64,000 bases of DNA, from positions 4,592,462 through 4,656,461 of the forward strand of contig NC_012878.2 in the NCBI RefSeq assembly GCF_000003195.3. Reading direction: 5' to 3'. The notes below the pieces were generated by a model. It did not search any database. It saw only the letters and a list, made by a program, of their open reading frames with translations, and had not been told where the DNA came from. The translations under genes were made by a program, and so were the position numbers. Positions 11,873 through 21,731 of this stretch are shown here, in pieces. The DNA is from Sorghum bicolor (lineage: Eukaryota > Streptophyta > Magnoliopsida > Poales > Poaceae). Every line of letters starts with the position of its first letter. The stretch's first letter is position 1.

Positions 11873-12186
11873 CACTAGTACAAAGAAAATCTGTATAGGC
11901 GGTTCATAAGCCATCTTTCCACTATTGGTTAACTGAGAACCACCTGTGCAAATCGATTTTCATAGGCGGTTCAGTTAAGACAACCGCCTGTAGAAATCAA
12001 TTTTCATATACGGTTCATTTAAGCCAACCTCCAGTGGAAACATGATTTTTAGTGTCTATTGGCTTAACTGAACCACATATGGAAATGCTTTTTAGCGGAC
12101 TGTTTGATTTCTACTAGCCAATGTCAAGAGAAACCGCCTGTAGAAATAAAAGGCCACCGCCAGCATAGAGCTTTTATGTACTAGTG
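11873..12186. mobile_element. CACTA-type MITE, 314 bp
   Basis: Starts CACTAGTAC and ends GTACTAGTG, perfect CACTA termini, flanked by AAA on both sides (3-bp target duplication). The body has repeated GGCGGTTCA...AACCGCCTGTAGAAA inverted units that serve as subterminal repeats. It has no coding capacity and would rely on a transposase elsewhere. Confidence 0.85.
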
Positions 12187-12331
12187 AAAAAAAAAACATG
12201 ATCGAGACTCCCCAATTCGGAGCACCTTATTGATCATGATGCATATGCATTCACCGTACCATTCCCAATCCGAGGCATGAACGAACTCATTTTTCAAATG
12301 TCGTTCAAGTGTTCAACACCCATGCCATGCA

Positions 12332-13375
12332 TCATGAAGCTCCAATCGCAGCGGCGGCAATGTTGGCGCCGAACAGCCTGACGACGCGCTCACCGCCATC
12401 GTCAGGACAATGGTCGCCGTCGTTGCCGTCGCTGCAGCCGTCGTCGTCTTTCCTCTTCCGCTTCCTGCACTCGATGAACATCCGCCGCCGCTTCACATCC
12501 GTAGTCGTCTCCGCGTCGTCGGTGATCGCCGCCTGCGAGAACGCGACGGTGTCACCGGCGGCAAGGCCCTTCTCCCTGACGAAGCGGCTCCAGCCCCGGG
12601 TGAGCACGTAGCTCTGGCTGCTGCTCCAGTACGAGTACCGGAACCGCCACACCTTCCCGGTCCCGCCGCCGACGCCGACGTCCTCGAAGGCGAGCAGCAC
12701 GGGCGCCGCGTCGGCGGCCTCCTCGATCCGCGGGAAGTGCTTCTCGGCGTGGAGCTTCGGCACTACCATCCGGTTGAGCCGGCCGACGTCGCTCGGCGTC
12801 ACCGCCTTCTCGAACATCGTCACCCGTGGGAGTACCACCAGAGACCGGTCACCACCGCCGCTGCCGCCGGAGCGCAGCGCCTGCCGGAGCTCGTCGTCGT
12901 AGGTGTGCTTCCGCAGCATGTCGACGACCTCGGCCTTGGGCCGCGCGGCGAGGAACGCCATCTCGGCCGCGTCTGCGGGGTGGCCCGGGAAGTTGGCGGC
13001 GGCGCCGCGGCCGCGGAAGCGGAGCGCGGCCACGTCGTAGGCGCGCGCGGCGGCCGCCTCGTCGGCGAACGTGCCGAGCCACACGCGCGCGTGCCGCTCG
13101 TATGTCTGCGCGCCCCACCGCCCGTTGGGCTGCGGCACCACGCCCTTGTACCGCGACGACGGCGGCGCCCGGGCGTGCGGCGACGGCGACGCAGCTGTGG
13201 CCTGATAGTCGTCGCCCTCCGGCTCCAGCCGACGACGGCGACCCTGCTCAGCAGCCGGTGCCGACATGACGGCGACCTCAGGCATGCCACCGGGGACGCA
13301 CGCACGCGGACACCACTGAGGAGATGCTTTCTTGCTTGTGATCGGTGCTCTCGGCGTCGGCGGCAATGTCAACAT
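12332..13375 (-). CDS. RAV-type transcription factor with AP2 and B3 domains
   Basis: A single-exon 347-residue protein. The AP2 domain (residues about 74-131: [37 protein letters not shown]) is followed by a B3 DNA-binding domain (about 184-300: [42 protein letters not shown]). AP2 plus B3 in this order defines the RAV family, plant-specific nuclear regulators that usually bind a bipartite CAACA/CACCTG site and often repress. A basic cluster KRKRK (305-309) could be a nuclear signal. The C-terminal RLFGANI (333-339) corresponds to the RLFGV repression motif with V changed to A. Methionines at 13285 and 13267 are alternative starts; the first 30 residues look poorly conserved, so a shorter protein is possible. 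The base composition is very GC-rich with strong G/C third positions, as in many grass genes. Confidence 0.93.
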   Translation of the reverse strand: MLTLPPTPRAPITSKKASPQWCPRACVPGGMPEVAVMSAPAAEQGRRRRLEPEGDDYQATAASPSPHARAPPSSRYKGVVPQPNGRWGAQTYERHARVWLGTFADEAAAARAYDVAALRFRGRGAAANFPGHPADAAEMAFLAARPKAEVVDMLRKHTYDDELRQALRSGGSGGGDRSLVVLPRVTMFEKAVTPSDVGRLNRMVVPKLHAEKHFPRIEEAADAAPVLLAFEDVGVGGGTGKVWRFRYSYWSSSQSYVLTRGWSRFVREKGLAAGDTVAFSQAAITDDAETTTDVKRRRMFIECRKRKRKDDDGCSDGNDGDHCPDDGGERVVRLFGANIAAAAIGAS

Positions 13376-13421
13376 GACCGTACTAGCAACTAGCGGCGTG
13401 GAAGCTGGAGGTTGAGCGTTT

Positions 13422-13427
13422 CACGTG
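13422..13427. promoter_or_regulatory. G-box (CACGTG) upstream of the RAV gene
   Basis: A palindromic CACGTG lies 47 bases upstream of the first ATG, in the interval between the gene and a MITE. G-boxes bind bZIP and bHLH factors; relevance is inferred from position only. Confidence 0.35.
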
Positions 13428-13474
13428 CCATATTTGCACACTAGGAGTTTACTAAATGTAAGTGTACTCTATAA

Positions 13475-13709
13475 GGCCGTGTGTAGTTTCCGATACGAAA
13501 AATTTCGCGACACTGTAGTATTTTCGTTTGTTTGTGGTAATTATTGTCTAACCATAGACTAACTAGACTTAAAAGATCCGTCTCGTAAATTTTAACCAAA
13601 TTATGCAACTAGTTTTTATTTTCGTCTATATTTAATACTCTATACATGTGTCTAAAGATTCGATGTGACGGAAAATTTTGAAAATTTTTGGATAGAAGTA
13701 AACAAAGCC
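13475..13709. mobile_element. Tourist-like MITE in the RAV promoter
   Basis: GGCCGTGTGTAGTTTCC ... AAACAAAGCC ends with the family core between them. It is flanked by TAA at 13472-13474 and 13710-13712, a 3-bp target duplication typical of PIF/Harbinger-Tourist elements. It lies about 100 bp upstream of the first ATG of the RAV gene. Confidence 0.85.
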
Positions 13710-13755
13710 TAAGTTTTTAATACACGTTTTCCGAGGACCATTCTCCGGCCAAAAT

Positions 13756-13811
13756 ATGATGTCAGCAAACCCTTATAAAAAAAATGATGTCAGCAAACCC
13801 TTATAAAAATT
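13756..13811. repeat. 28-bp tandem duplication
   Basis: Two copies of ATGATGTCAGCAAACCCTTATAAAA, followed to about 13990 by degenerate copies of AAAATTCAATATTATGGATA. No gene in this stretch. Confidence 0.75.
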
Positions 13812-14548
13812 TGATATAATGGATAGATATTTGGAGTTAGCACCTTGTAAAAAAATCAATATTATGGATAAATATGTATCAAAATTCAATATTACAATAA
13901 ATACTTATAAAAAATCAACATTATGTATTTATAAAAATTCAATATTATGGATAGATATTTTCTGAGGCCAAAACCTTATAAGAGGTCAAGACAGGCACAC
14001 TTTTTGTTTTATGAACAAAGAAAGAGGGAGAAGCACTTGGCTTTAAAAAATGAAACTGGAGACAGTCCTGCTCACAAGTTTACTCGGAAAAAAAAAGTTT
14101 CTGTTCATGTTCTGGATTAGTTTGTTCTCCAAATCGGAGTATATTGAAAGTTTTAAATTGTTGTCAAAATTGGATCTTTAAGGATTGCAGCCAATGCATA
14201 GAGGTGACAATTGTTTGTGACTGGAGTTGGATGGAGTGTAGCACTATCGTCATGCAAGCTGTAAGTATGCAAACTGGAGTTATTTCAATTCACATAAACT
14301 TGAAACCGGACATTGCAGAATTTATTTTAACTAGTGCATTAATCTAGTCCGAGCACGACACGGTTCCAGCATGCCATCATTTGTCATACATAGCGTTAGG
14401 GAGGGACATGCTTGGTTCAAAGTTGCAACATACAAGGTAATACCTAAGCAAAATGCACCAGGTTAACTGCACTTCCAGTTTACTCCAAAATAGAATAACT
14501 ATTTGGTTAGGACCTTAATTCATTCAGCATGAAACAATGGCACTGAAG
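13812..14548. other. Intergenic region between convergent-free minus-strand genes
   Basis: Holds the RAV gene's distal upstream sequence and the 3' flank of the XH-domain gene. AT-rich; no separate gene recognised. Confidence 0.45.
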
Positions 14549-17345
14549 TCAGCGGCTTTTCTTGCCCTTCTTCGTCTTGCTCGCGTTCCAAAGCATCACA
14601 GCATGCCGAGCTCCTTCCACCATATTTGCTTTCCGACCCTGGTCATAGTTCCACAGCTCAGGGAACGGATCCTTCCTGCCGCCATTGGCATCCTTCAGCT
14701 CCATCAGAACCTTTGTTACTGCAGCATAGGGTTCTTGACCGAGCTCCTTCAGTTCTTGGAGCTTCCTGTCACCCTCATTGAGTGCTTCCTACACAGGCAC
14801 GTGCAGCATCAATGCTCCATATAAACAATTCATACCAGTAGATACATGTTCAACACAAGGCAAAGATTCCATCTTACCGATGCTTTTCCATCAACAATAA
14901 TAACCTTGAAAGGCTGCCATTCTGGATTTTCAATTTCATTCTGCCACTTTGAACAAAGACTAGAACTTTTAGCTTCTGCATCTGCTGCTGGAAATTTTCG
15001 CTTGCACAGGCTTAGAAACACACTGGGGTCAAGCTCACCAACTTTCTTGACGCCGATCTGTGACTGGCAGCTTGTGGTTCGGGGCAAACTCTGCAGAGAC
15101 TGCAATTAGACCAAACATGAGTTCCCATAAACAAAAACACTAGCTCAAACTGAGTAGTACACTGGTATGACATAAAAATTATCATACATTTATCAACACC
15201 TCACGAGCTTCTCGCAACTCATCACTGGACTTTCTTTCCCTACTGATTAAATCTTGGTTGTAGTTTTCCGCATATTTCAGTTCATCAATCTTCTCATTGA
15301 GCTCCTCCTTTAGTTTATCTATTTTCTCTCTGGATTCTGGATCTTCATCACCTGGCTTGAGCTCCATCACATGCAGTTTCCCGCTCAAGTGGTTTATTTC
15401 CAATTCAAGTTTCTGCTTCTTCTCCAACTGTGTGTTCAACCTCAAAAAGTCGTCTAGAATAGCTTTTGTTTCTCTCTACAGTTCAAATGTCATTCAAAAG
15501 AAAACCGCATGCAAGCACGTCAAGGGAACAGGGGCTAACCGTTTGTTTATCCACAAGCTTTTGGACATTTTCATCAGCTTTCTCCTGCTCCAATGCAGCC
15601 AACCTAAGATGATTGGTCCTCATTGCATTCTGTACAGCAGAAGTTAAATGTACGTTATACAAGTTGCACAAATATTTCATCATAAGTGGCCTAATTTCTT
15701 TTTGTAATCTGTTTGCTGTAACTGTTAGTTACTCTTTATAACCTTTTTTTAATTAATTAATGTCAGTAGGGGCTCTGCCCCTCCTGTTTCCTCCAAATCA
15801 CCAACAGTTGGAGGACTATTTTGACTAGGATACTAGTTCTTAAAATTTACAAGAGATAACCAAAAATAATAATAATAAGTCCTGTACAAATACACCTCTT
15901 GCAAATTCACCCTAATAGAATTGTTCAACCATCTGGCAAGTGACAACTAATTGTAGAATGATCTATGTTTTCATACCATAAAATCACCAAGTAACAAAAA
16001 GATTTCATTTTCAAAGAAATAGCAATCAAAGTTATTTATCATTCTTAGAAGACATACATGACTAGAGGATTCTAATTCCTGTAAGGAGCAGAAAAATACA
16101 TCGTATATACTAATCTCCAAGCTATTATGTGATTCTTGTTGATAAAACATTTTGCCTCAGATGAAAGAAATTGCCCACCTTTAGCTTCTCCTGCTCAAGT
16201 TTCTTTTTGTCATGCTCCGACTGCTCAATTTGTTTGTTTCTTGCATCAAGTGCGTCCGCCATGTCCTGCATATCGTATCGTAGCTTCCGGTTCTGCTCAA
16301 CAATTCTTTGTGTGTTTTGTTGACCAAGTTGTCTCATCTTCAGGATCTCTAGTAAAAGTGGAAAAACCGTTAGTACAGTCATAGATAGCACATGATTGAA
16401 AATGGATAGTAACCACCACTGCATGTATTTAGTCACTCCTAAGGGTATCATGCATAAACAACCAGAATATTGCCATGTACCTTGATTGTATGACTGGAGT
16501 TGTTGCTCCCTCTTCTGCATCATTATGTTAAGTGAAGCAGAACGCTTGTTGTACTCAGACTCAAGTTGCTCTAAATAAATTTCCTTTTCTTTAACTTTGC
16601 AGGCCAAATTGGACAGAAGCTTTTCGGTTTTATTTGCCCCTTCACTACCAATATCTTTTAATGTTTTCAGGTCACCATTTTTTCTCAGTAGCTCACCTAT
16701 TGCCCCTAGAGAATTGTAATCATCAGCCCTTGCCATCCACCCAACAGGCTCTTTACATTCAGACTTCATCTCCTTCCAGCAATTTTTACTGTACCCTTTC
16801 ATTGCAAAGTGAGCATCAAAGGCCCGTGCATTCCTGAAAGCACTCCAGTCATTCCCAAACTCAAAAACAGCATCACGCGTGGGACGACCTTTGCTATATA
16901 CAGGATGCACCTTCACTGGATGAAAAGATGAGTAATGCTCCTTCAGTCGATTCGCACTTTTACCAAAGAATTCATTTGGCATATTGACTAGGATAGCCAT
17001 CCAGGGCCAGACAAATTGCTCATCTTGGGTATGCTCAGGATCCTGCACATCTATAAGCATTGGCTGCAAACGTGCGCCAGGTGATTCAGCAGGCTTACCC
17101 TTCAAATGCCTTGCAAGAGCACGGTGGTCTGCCTTCTCTTTGGCTTGCCGATCATGTGCTGCTCCCACACCAGAGGCATGCTGCAGCAGATCATTTAGAC
17201 TGTGGTCCTTATCTTCATCTGAACAAAAGGGGCATCGGTACAAGCCTTCATCAGTCATCACTTGTAAATCTCCTGATTCCAGAAGCTCAAAAGTACCGGA
17301 TCCATAAGCTTCGACCTCAGAATCTCCATCGGATGTGTAGTCCAT
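14549..17345 (-). CDS. XS/XH-domain protein, factor of DNA methylation (FDM/IDN2-like)
   Basis: Six coding exons join to 624 codons plus stop: 17345-16481, 16348-16179, 15629-15540, 15475-15188, 15099-14878 and 14788-14549. All five introns are GT-AG and phases agree. Domains in order are a zf-XS finger (residues about 38-62, CPFC with a histidine downstream), an XS domain (about 108-220; VWPWMAILVN, FEFGNDWSAF, GYSKNCW), a long coiled coil (about 230-480), and an XH domain (about 487-620; NPEWQPFKVIIVDGKAS, DPFPELWNYDQGRKA, ending KKGKKSR). This layout is that of IDN2 and FDM1-5, which bind double-stranded RNA with 5' overhangs and act in RNA-directed DNA methylation with Pol V and DRM2. Length matches the family (about 630-650). 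ATG 17345 follows a 3' splice site at 17348, so there is a non-coding leader exon. Confidence 0.92.
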
Positions 17346-17812
17346 TGCTGAAGGTAAGAGAAATGGCAAACAAAGTATGAAAAACGATGTTACCATTTGT
17401 CAGTAGTACAGTATGCTAAAGAAGCACACATAACAGAGAAATACTATGTTGACGCATAATGTAAGTTTATACAGGACCAGTTGAAGAAATGTTGAATCAG
17501 TCACTAGAGCTGAATCATATAAGCTGAGCATAAGTTGAATCAGTAACGGAAGCTCAATATCATACATTTCTACCCCCTAGAGGGTGTTCCAGTCTAGAAC
17601 TCAAAACTACAATAATACTACAATCTGATAAACACCTTATACATGATAATACAGCATCTAGTCTGGCACTCCTGCCACTGTCCTTGGTTCCAACAAGGTT
17701 GATCCTGTGCAATTAAGTTATACTGGAACAGATGGAAAGATATTGGTTAAGGTACAGGACACCTCAGTGCTTGTTAAGAGCACGAGGGCTGGGGGATTGG
17801 GGTTTTATTATT

Positions 17813-17880
17813 TTTTTTTGAAACGAACCGGCAGGAGACCTATTAAAAAGAAGGGATCGCCTACACAGACACTATACAAC
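17813..17880 (-). mobile_element. Tiny 5'-truncated LINE/SINE tail with 14-bp target duplication
   Basis: A 68-bp insert begins with a T run (poly(A) on minus), then GAAACGAACCGGCAGGAG, a phrase common at grass non-LTR element tails. It is flanked by exact copies of GGGGTTTTATTATT at 17799-17812 and 17881-17894. It sits in the leader intron of the FDM-like gene. Confidence 0.75.
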
Positions 17881-17926
17881 GGGGTTTTATTATTATATCG
17901 TACAAAAGCGGTGACTTCAGGAACAG

Positions 17927-18010
17927 AGCACCAAGAAAACCAGAGCACCTTGGAATCACGTGCTTAAGAGCACCAAGAAAACCAGAGCACCTTGGAATCA
18001 CGTGCTTAAG
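17927..18010. repeat. 42-bp perfect tandem duplication
   Basis: AGCACCAAGAAAACCAGAGC...CACGTGCTTAAG occurs twice in direct succession without a visible mismatch, each copy with a CACGTG. Perfect identity suggests a recent slippage event inside the leader intron. Confidence 0.85.
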
Positions 18011-18882
18011 CTAACCCAGCAAAGGTTGCGCATTGATTTATTTTTTTTTAATAACAAGGTCCAAGAAAACCCCAGAATTTGTGCTGGTCACCTGTAAAAC
18101 CCTCTTCCACCAGCACCAAAATCGATTTCGAGGAGCACACGAGCATTCATCCCAGGAAAAGGGAGACTGGACCCAAGAATCGAAGTACGAACCAGAACGG
18201 AGGTGCAGACGAAAAAGAAAAAAAAAATCAAAATTTTGATAACAAGCTCCAAGAAAACCCCAAAAATGTGTTTTTGTTTTTTCCCCCCTTCTTTTGCAGC
18301 CGACTCCACGCCGCACCGCAGCACACGCCGCCGGTGGAGAATCCATATTTGCTTCTTCTTTTTTTGTTTTTAGGATAAAAGAAAAAGGAGAGGAGAAAAC
18401 CCCAAAGTAAAGCAGCATTCGAGGGCTTTGGTAAAGGACCAACGGAAATGGGGGGAGGAGGAAAAAGCGTTCGCTCCGGCGCATTCTCACCTGCAGCGGA
18501 GCCGGGGCGGGGGGGAGAGCGGCGGGGTCTCCTGCGCTCCGGCTTGCTCGGTTTCAGGCGACGATCGCTTGGCTTGGATTTGGGTGTTTCGGTTAGCCAC
18601 GGCGAGCGCGTGGTGAGAGGGGAGAGAAGACGAAGGGAAGAAAGAAGAGGAAACCAGGAGGCGGAGGCGTCCGGCGTTAAAATGCGGAGGGACGATGACG
18701 GGTGCTTTGTCCCTCTCCGCCGTTCTCCGTTGAAAAATGGAGAAACTCAGGAGACCTGCGGGTTGGGCGAAAAATAATTTTGTTGCGTTTCGAATTGTTC
18801 CTGAATCAATCGAATACAAAATTCAAGTCCGAAATCAAAACAATTTATTATAAGCTTATATGTTTGTATGTATATATAATAT

Positions 18883-20235
18883 CGGTATTGCTAGCGCCCG
18901 GACGTCCGGCGCTAACAGCGTGTCCGGACGCTGAAGCTCCCACCCGCATCACACGGAAAAAAGAAAATAAAGTAGGCAGCGTCCCTACGTAAGTCCCAAG
19001 CAGCGCTCTCTCACCGTGTCCTGTTCCTCCACCGCATCTCGTTTTTCACCTCCGCTCCCAACTCTGTTATCCACGGCGCCCTTATTCCCGTTTCCCACCG
19101 CGTCCTCCCTCTCTGTTCCTTCATTGCACCCAGTTCTTCCATGGCACCCCGTCCTCCACCGCGTCCTATTCCTTCATTAGGTCCCGTTCCCCATCGCGCC
19201 CCTGTCCCCTGTTCCTAACGCAATCCGTTCACAAGTGCAGCATTAAAACTATAAAAATTGTAACATCGCAAAAAATATGTACTGCAACATCAAAAAATAT
19301 GTACTGCAACATCGTAAAAATATGTAGTGCAACATCAAAAAAACATGTACTGCAACATCGAAAAAATATGTACTGCAACATCAAAAATTATATGCTGCAA
19401 TATCGAAAACAAAGTACTGCAACATCGAAAAAATATGTAGTGCAACATTGAATAAACATGTACTGCAACTGCAACTGCAACATGTGTTGCACCATCTCAA
19501 ATGATAGTATTGTAACATCACAAAAATTGACCACGAAACATGGAGAGAAAATATTCGAAAAGTCATCTGTTGCAACAACCCAAAAATCTCATTGCAACAT
19601 TTGAAAGTCATCTATCGCAACATCTAAAAAGAACCATTGCAACATGGAGAAACAAACAAAAAAGGACGTGCAAAAGTAGCAAGGGGATTGGCTCTGCTCC
19701 AACCCTGACCCATCACCTTCGAACTCACTCGAGGAAGGAGGAGTTCACCAGACCCCTAGCCACCACTATGTCCCTCAGATCTAGAGGAGGATGAAGATGA
19801 TGAGGACGAGGGCTCAGATCCATAGGAGGAGGAGAAGTGTCCCTTAGATCTAGAGGAAGAGGATAAGGAGGATGGGGGCTGAGATCCATATGAGGATAAG
19901 GAGGAGAAGGATGAGGAGGAGGCTCAGATCTAGACCTACCTCGTCGGAGCCGCCGCCATCATCATCGTCTCCGAGGAGCAGGGAGGTTGCTAGTAGGAGG
20001 AGGAAGGAAGGGAGCGCAAACAGGAGGCGTGGCAGCAGCCTCAATGCGAGGGTGCCGTCTGTCCTAGAGAGTAGCAGCGAGCGCAGCAGCGAGCGTAAGT
20101 ATCAAGAGGAGCGAGCGGTGGTGTATGTGGAGGTGGACGGAAATAACAAGGCGTTGGTGGCATCTATTCTGGTTTAATTAGGCCGCAGGTCCATGTGCGC
20201 GGTGTCGGGACGGGACGAACGCCCGCACATTACCG
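18883..20235. mobile_element. Non-autonomous Mutator-like element (1353 bp)
   Basis: The ends CGGTATTGCTAGCGCCCG and CATTACCG are related inverted repeats (right end reversed: CGGTAATGTGCGGGCG). Exact 9-bp copies of ATATAATAT flank it at 18874-18882 and 20236-20244. A 9-bp duplication is the signature of Mutator-like transposition. Inside are a GC- and C-rich stretch (18950-19220), a minisatellite and purine-rich GGAGGA runs (19780-19960). No transposase. An arginine-rich 101-codon frame at 19872-20177 is probably a composition artefact. Confidence 0.7.
19235..19485. repeat. Minisatellite of about 22-bp units
   Basis: About ten units of TACTGCAACATCGAAAAAATATG with small variations, then looser GCAAC repeats to 19640. 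Every unit carries GCAACAT. It lies wholly inside the Mutator-like element. Confidence 0.8.
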
Positions 20236-20384
20236 ATATAATATACTATATTCACTTAAAATTTTTGGGTGTATTTTAATTCGAGGATAAGCTTTTAACC
20301 AATAGTTTTTTTATTGATATATTATTTTCATATTATTATTAGTACACACTTGTTGTAATTAGAGTAATAAAAAAATGGCCTCTG

Positions 20385-21088
20385 TGTTGATGCAAAACTG
20401 ATCTGCAAACACAAAGGGCTAATACCCGATTCAAACGTTAAGGCGTGCCAGCCGATTTAACCTTACTATCGGCAAAGGTGATAACTCGAATACTTTAGTC
20501 CTGACAACAGCGATGCGCCCGGATGTCACGGCTAAGAGGTACTCACGCGGAACTCGAGAACACGTCGAGCTTAAGTCGACGAATTCCTAAGAACTCGTAA
20601 TAAAAGGGAAAAAAGTATGACGAAATCGTCGAAAAAGTAGATGCTGGAATATGAGTAAAAACGTGTGTTTGATTGATTGATAGATGTCTCATTACAAGGC
20701 CCTAGGGTTCATATTTATACCCTGCTCAAAGAGCTACAACTAAACACGACTAGAATTCGAATTCCAAATTACACGGAATCCGTATACAAAACGACTTAAA
20801 TAAATAAGGAAATAACAAAGTTATCTCCCGTGACAAACTAAAATTCTTCCATAAACCGATCAGCAGTTTCCGGACTCCTCCTCCGTATCATCGGCAGACT
20901 CCTTGCCATGGTCATCGGCAGACTCCCCTATTATAGCCATCGGCATAAACACGTCACTGTCCGTAGACTTAGTCACATTCGACCTCTCCTTCATCGGCAA
21001 CCATCCTCATCGGCAATTCATCCTGTAAACAGCATACTTGCCACCTTATCCTGCCATCCTGGACACGTGCCCAAAAACGGTGTCAACA
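20385..21088 (-). repeat. 3' LTR of the Tat element (704 bp)
   Basis: TGTTGATGC...GTGTCAACA. Minus-strand TATAAATAT at about 20711-20719 is the likely promoter. Contains the 15-bp segment CAAAGAGCTACAACT missing from the other LTR, and seven ATCGGC/GCCGAT hexamers. Confidence 0.92.
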
Positions 21089-21105
21089 CATGCCCCCCAA
21101 TTTCG
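21089..21105 (-). other. Polypurine tract
   Basis: Minus strand reads CGAAATTGGGGGGCATG directly before the LTR, the expected plus-strand primer of this minus-oriented element. Confidence 0.75.
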
Positions 21106-21572
21106 AAGTATAAAACTATTAATGCTCCGAAATTCTCTGCAGTAATGATGCCTTTTCCCGCAATTAATGTTCCTAATCTGGTAACCAACAACCTCAATCT
21201 GAACAACTCTGATCCTATTCTTCCGCAGATTCCTCGAAATCCCCAACTTCCTAAACGGGCATTTCTCTCTCAACCGTACATCGGCAATATTACCGTTACA
21301 AAGATCTGCCGATGTACTGACCAGGGCGTTCGTACAAACGGCTACCTCCCCTTTATTCGCCCATCGGCAATATGACCATTATAGAACGCTGCCGATGGAC
21401 CGACCAGGAAATCTCGCGCAGTAAAATATCTTCGGATAATGACCGCTTCCCGTCAAATCACCTGCACAATCCCTTAATTACCGTGCGAACAGTTACCATA
21501 TCTACTTGAGTACCCTCGGATTTCCCGGATGCGGCAAAGAGATAAGTCAGATTTGCCCTTGCCCATTTTGTT

Positions 21573-21581
21573 CTATAAATA
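21573..21581 (+). promoter_or_regulatory. TATA box of the antisense plant-mobile-domain gene
   Basis: CTATAAATAG on the plus strand, about 155 bases upstream of ATG 21732. It is opposed to the LTR promoter. Confidence 0.55.
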
Positions 21582-21731
21582 GTTCCTTCTCGGGTACTCC
21601 TTCCCCATCACATCATTCCACCACCCCAACTTTACTTTTCCAGCGGCGGCGCCATTCGAAACTCCCAAGACCTCCGACAAACACTCTTCCTCATCAACCC
21701 CGGTGCCTTCAAACACTCTCTTCGCAGCAAG

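Larger units (their letters stand above)
17348..18720 (-). other. Leader intron and 5' UTR exon of the FDM-like gene
   Basis: The acceptor TTACCTTCAG at 17348 lies two bases before the coding ATG. A donor CTGCAG/GTGAGAATG at 18490 would end a GC-rich leader exon running up from 18491 to roughly 18720. That gives a 1.14-kb leader intron containing a LINE tail and a tandem duplication. The transcription start was not located; the exon's upper limit is a guess from composition. Confidence 0.55.

Noticed and set aside
12410..13393. 327-codon plus-strand open frame opposite the RAV gene
   Set aside because: Shadow of the GC-rich RAV coding strand; arginine/leucine-rich with no domain.
19235..19485. 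CRISPR-like array
   Set aside because: Units are contiguous, degenerate and without unique spacers; it is a eukaryotic minisatellite.
19872..20177. Arginine/serine-rich 101-codon frame
   Set aside because: Arises from purine-rich GGAGGA repeats inside the Mutator-like element.
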